Origin: Parapristionchus giblindavisi
Taxonomy: Eukaryota > Nematoda > Chromadorea > Rhabditida > Diplogasteridae
NCBI GenBank assembly: GCA_943737045.1
Contig: CALSFV010000357.1
Location: 1 to 64,000, forward strand
Length of the DNA stretch: 64,000 bases
Reading direction: 5' to 3'
Shown: positions 60,147-64,000 of the stretch, one piece after another
Layout: each line of letters opens with the position of its first letter
How positions within the stretch are numbered: the first letter of the stretch is position 1
The notes under the pieces: generated by a model
The model's database searches: none
The model's input: only the letters and a program-made list of their open reading frames with translations
What the model was told of the DNA's origin: nothing
Made by a program: the position numbers and the translations under genes

Positions 60147-60370
60147 TTACATAATTTACAAGTTACATCTTTTTTTGTAGAATTAGAATCGAATACGTGA
60201 AAATATGACCTCTGTAAATTGATTCAATATATACAATGTATTGAGATCATCAGGACCGGATAAACTATCACAAGAAGTAATCGATAATTACCGGGATATG
60301 TAGATCAAATAATCTATAAGAAATTAGAGCTAAATAGAAATGATACTATTCTGCTAGTGCAGTGCGCACT

Positions 60371-60488
60371 TTAAAGGGAGAGTGACCTCTCTCAATGGCC
60401 TCTTGTGTGCACAATATTTCTCTGTTCTCTAACAACGAGAAAGCATTGCGTGTTGAAGAGACCTTTGAGAGAAGTTACGCTCCCTATA
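60371..60488. mobile_element. MITE family B, copy 2
   Basis: TTTAAAGGGAGAGTGACCTC at the left and GAGAGAAGTTACGCTCCCTA at the right. It matches 38288-38410 in ends and in the CTCAATGGCCTCTT motif. It ends about 95 bp from the acyltransferase stop codon. Confidence 0.75.
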
Positions 60489-60582
60489 AGCGCAAAATGA
60501 ATAATTAAATAGTGATACACTACGGAAGTCTTTTGAAGTCCTCATTCTACTTCGAAAGAAATAATAGAGCGACGGATCAAAA

Positions 60583-63259
60583 TTAAGAATATGCCTTCTT
60601 ATCAATAAGAGGTACATTATGATTTATATCACTTGGATTCATCTCTACAGGTGCAACATTTCGTTCGATTGTTGAAGCAGGCATACTGTAGTATCTCTCA
60701 AGGATCGATGATATTCGACCAATTGGAGATTCAATTAATAGATAGAATGGAACCGCGACTGCGAAAGATTATGAAGCCACAACTGGAATGATAAGTAACT
60801 AAGTCTCTTACTTCAGACAAAATATCCATCTGATAACTCATACGGCTATCCAAGGCCATCACTGTTAAATAGATACTGTATACTTACATGGGAGCACCAG
60901 CAAAAGTGCGATGGCACTATCTGCATTCTGAAGGTAATCAAGATAGTTAAAAATGTAGACCACGGGCATATGAAGAAGATATCCAGCAAAGGTGTCTAGC
61001 CAATACAGTCCAATAAATAGGAATATGAAAACTAAAAAATACGGTAATTATTAAATTGTGTATTTAAAAAAATGAAACTCACGGTTCCCTAGTAAGAGTG
61101 AGTGAAGCAATCATGCAAGTAAGAGCTGCAGCAAATACAGATCGAAAAGTTGCAGTGTACAAAATGTTGTAGATGTTTGAAGGCATGTCTGGCCACCAAT
61201 ACTCGGGAAGAATAGCATAAATAGAAATAATAGCTACGAGAGCGCCAGAGGCAAACATGACGAATGATGCCCTAAATATGGAGTTTGACCATCGGTGGTT
61301 TCACTAACAGAAAGGACAAATGAAAAGATCTTCAAGATACATTTTCGAGATTGTGGAGTTTCTCTTCTCCCAACTGGCAGATTTCCATCCAAAGATCATC
61401 CCGATCAGGAATGGACCACACTTTGTGTATGGTCTAGCGTACATCTCCCACAGACCAAGATAAACCTTCCGTACTTCAATAGGATCAGAATCGGGATAGG
61501 ATATGAACTGAATAAGCATAGTACAGACTTTGATTTTAAAGTTCACATTAACATACTGGAATATCGACATCGCTCTTATTACAGATATCATAAGTGATAC
61601 AATATATGGCTCGAATAAACGATGATCCAAATACAGTGAGCGCTAATATTCCAATTGCTGCTCGGCTGTTCTTGTTCAATGCCCACATAAAAAACGGAGC
61701 TATTAGATGCAATTGCATATCTAAGCCAATGTACCTTGAAATTTGCCGTAACGGTTAAAGAAATGGGAATTGTTTTTTTCCACTCACCATAGGTAACCCA
61801 GACATGTAGGAATTTCCTGCCAATTGCCTACGAATAAGATATGAGCTATTAGCCCTTTGACTCCACACGCAGAAATCATTGTTGATGTGAACCTAAATAT
61901 ATTGATTGGTTATTGATTAGTCGTTTACAGTGCACTACAGTGCCTAGGTAGCAGATCATTAATGATGGGACTAGCAGCGATCATTATGAATATGAAAACT
62001 GATGGAACCAAACGAGATACTCGTCGATATACATATTTGGAGTAGTGGCCCTAAATAAATATATCAATTAGGCTATTGTACACCTATTTAAATAAATAAT
62101 TATTGTCAATCGTGTGTCCTTTCATATTGAAATTGAGAAAAAAAGTTATTTGTCTCAATTGACAAATGAAAAGGATACATGAACTACTTCATTTTGTTAT
62201 CGTTTTGCTAATCTCTTTAATATGTATGGGATAAGAGAGGGATGGTGAAGAAGAGGAAAAGAGCACTGCAGATCTCTCATCGCACATTAGTCATCAATGA
62301 CGTAATTCTTTTCTTCTTCTAGTATTATCGAAAATTAAAAATAAGCTAACAAAGAATGGTAGCTTGTAGTTCTTCTGCCATGAACGAGCAGCTAGAAGTC
62401 CAGATAGGACCAAAAATACTTCAACACCCAGAGCAGAATTGCCGAGAAAAGCACCAAATATGGGGTGTTCATGCACTGCTGTCTGTGAAGAGTAATGATT
62501 GCGTCCCAATTGAATAAGTCTACCGTACTTTGAATTCAGCAGCTGATGGTAATCGTTCAAGGATATCGATTCTTCCTTCGGATCCGGTATGATTCATCAT
62601 AACCCATAATATTGCAAAGACTCTCATTACATCCAAGAAGCTCAGACGAGATGGTCGACCGGTGATCATTTCCTGAACCATGTGACAGATTTTTGTTGTT
62701 TGTAATTGCTGACTATGAGAGATATATTCAGTCAATTTATAATCTACTGTAAATGGACGATTTATGTACTCATAGCGTCACTTCATCACTATTTCCGTTT
62801 CACTATCACTCATAGATCAGTTCAGTTCGAGAACATGTAGTTTTGAATAGGTGTTAGAAAACAAGGAAAGGAGGTTATAGAAGGAGTAGAGATAAAGAGA
62901 GAGGAGCAAGGTTCAAATATCCAGAACTTTGCCTATTCAAGTAGCATTGAAAGTAATGTGAGATTTAAAAAAAATTCCCTCTTATCAATTAACGGTAATC
63001 AATAAACCAATAACAAACCTCGTATGATTTGACAATAGAAAGGGTTCCGACACTACTCTTGGGGAATATGGTGCCGATGATTACGATAATCACCCATAAT
63101 GTGGATAGAGTCACCAAAAGAAACCATTGTACGGTTTCACTAATTGAGAAGCAAGAGTAAGGACAGGGTTGCTCAACTGTCTGAGGTAGATCAGTGCCAT
63201 CCAATCGTGTAATGACAGATGAAGAATGTAGTGTAAATTGATTGGATATAACATCCATG
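60583..63259 (-). CDS. Acyltransferase-3 membrane protein (NRF-6/OAC-like), 5' incomplete
   Basis: Multi-pass membrane protein of the family containing C. elegans NRF-6, NDG-4, RHY-1 and OAC proteins. Exons, high to low: 63259-63019, 62708-62529, 62482-62351, 62050-61929, 61892-61788, 61734-61557, 61507-61341, 61271-61083, 61031-60888, 60758-60583. The first exon carries the end of the lumenal part (EQPCPYSC) and a TM (VQWFLLVTLSTLWVIIVIIG). The acyltransferase core follows: RLSFLDVMRVFAILWVMMNH, with the conserved His, then GVEVFLVLSGLLAARSW, WYIGLDMQLHLIAPFFMW, KCGPFLIGMIFG and GYLLHMPVV. All junctions are in phase except 61083/61031, where phase 2 meets phase 1; a frameshift, sequence error or missed microexon is possible. 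The 46-nt intron at 62483-62528 is very short. More N-terminal exons are expected; 63397-63420 (LLPIPIDL...NSFC) may be one. Confidence 0.88.
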
Positions 63260-63572
63260 CTGAAATTGAACATGATAGGAGTGAATTAGAGAAAGGAATG
63301 AGAGGTCGAATTAAGATAAAACAAGGCGAGAGGCGAGGAGTGATATACACTTCGGAGACAATGATCACACAGAAAGAGTTCACTACAATAAGATCAATAG
63401 GTATAGGCAGCAAGCTATAAAAACAATTGCCGTCATACCGAAAACTGGAATAAATGAATAGGACAACGTCAAGTTATATTGCGTGAAAGATAATAAATCA
63501 ATAAATATGCCGTCCTCCTTCGATATTAAAAACACTACCATCGACTTTCTGCCGCTCCTTAAAGGTGGTGTC

Positions 63573-63820
63573 CGAGCAATATTTTCGTGAACAAACTGTG
63601 AAGACAGAAAGATAGCAAAAGTTATTCTGCATATCTTACATAAATTAGTTTATGCTAATTTAGCTTATTGATCGCTAGAATCATGAATGAATCCATGCTT
63701 GGTGTACAGGCAAAGGCGCGAAATTTTGAAAATAGGAAAGTTCAGCAATAGGTTTCGAACCCGCGACGTTACGCTTACTAGTGAGCACTTTTACCACTGC
63801 GCTACGGGATTGATGAATGG
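63573..63820 (-). mobile_element. tRNA-derived SINE, copy 2
   Basis: The minus strand reads CCCGTAGCGCAGTGGTAAAA (A box TAGCGCAGTGG) and GCGGGTTCGAAACC (B box GGTTCGAAACC), then a body with TAGCGATCAATAAGC and CTGTCTTCACAG shared with 56266-56515. The head folds like a tRNA in part (D and T regions), but the acceptor stem is not paired, so it is a SINE rather than a tRNA gene. Confidence 0.78.
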
Positions 63821-63939
63821 TCGTGCTAATTTCTTGCATATCACTTGTCCCTTGCATAATAGATATGTTATACATTTTGCATAGACATTCGAGGACCTCC
63901 ATCTTTAATTGCGTACTGCAAGCTTACGGTCATCTCATT

Positions 63940-64000
63940 ATTAAAGGGGCTGACACCTTTGCCCACGGTCTCTTCAACGGTTTACGCTTTTCCGTTGTTA
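63940..64000. mobile_element. MITE family B-like end, cut by the window edge
   Basis: TTAAAGGGGCTGACACCTTT and GGTCTCTTCAACGG resemble the left arm of family B. The right arm would lie beyond the window. Confidence 0.45.

Larger units (their letters stand above)
53180..60582. other. Transposon-rich interval between vitellogenin and the acyltransferase gene
   Basis: No host gene recognised in 7.4 kb. In order it holds an endonuclease-like remnant (53493-53792), a large foldback element (54193-55590), a SINE copy (56266-56515), Tc1-like remnants (57582-57743, 58002-59036), a near-perfect foldback (59041-60146) and a family B MITE (60371-60488). The stretches 55600-56260 and 56520-57580 show nothing recognisable. 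At 57847-57900 there is a further Tc1-type end starting CAGTAGCGGTCAAAAGTATT. Confidence 0.7.

Noticed and set aside
63737..63815. Possible tRNA gene on the minus strand
   Set aside because: Good A and B boxes but no paired acceptor stem, and the same body follows a related head at 56266-56515, so it is a SINE head.

Overview
The window is nuclear DNA from a nematode, most likely a free-living rhabditid- or diplogastrid-type worm. This rests on gene content: a cuticle collagen with the nematode N-terminal layout and furin site, a vitellogenin of nematode size, an OSM-9/OCR-type TRPV channel, an innexin, and an NRF-6/OAC-type acyltransferase-3. All are cut into many small exons with TTTCAG-type acceptors. 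No prokaryotic, rRNA or CRISPR features are seen.

Layout. 1-2399: microsatellites and a recent ~419-bp duplication. 2400-11345 (+): innexin, 11 exons seen, N-terminal exon(s) not found. 11346-20725: gene-poor, with palindromes, a LINE remnant and low-complexity tracts. 20726-31857 (+): secreted or GPI-anchored protein with three Ig domains and one FN3 domain, 12 exons. 33322-36387 (-): cuticle collagen, 9 exons, 311 aa. 37727-46887 (+): TRPV channel, 23 exons, at least 812 aa. 47478-53179 (+): vitellogenin, 7 exons, 1678 aa, with a recognisable vit-type promoter. 53180-60582: transposon graveyard. 60583-63259 (-): acyltransferase-3 membrane protein, 5' end incomplete, with one intron whose phase does not close. 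For the collagen, Ig protein, vitellogenin and the visible innexin and TRPV parts, exon lengths and phases were added up by hand and close in frame.

The genes have unrelated roles (gap junction, neuronal adhesion, cuticle, sensory channel, yolk, membrane acyl transfer), and nothing suggests an operon or a functional cluster. The collagen and the TRPV gene are divergent; the TRPV gene and vitellogenin are in tandem, 590 bp apart.

The non-genic part is the most unusual. It holds at least eight families of palindromic or foldback elements, several nested inside each other and mostly in introns, together with Tc1/mariner remnants, LINE 3' ends, a probable GIY-YIG endonuclease remnant, and a tRNA-derived SINE family with two copies. 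I did not find a convincing new gene system. The best leads are the nested palindromes in a TRPV intron, the foldback families, the SINE family and the vitellogenin promoter.
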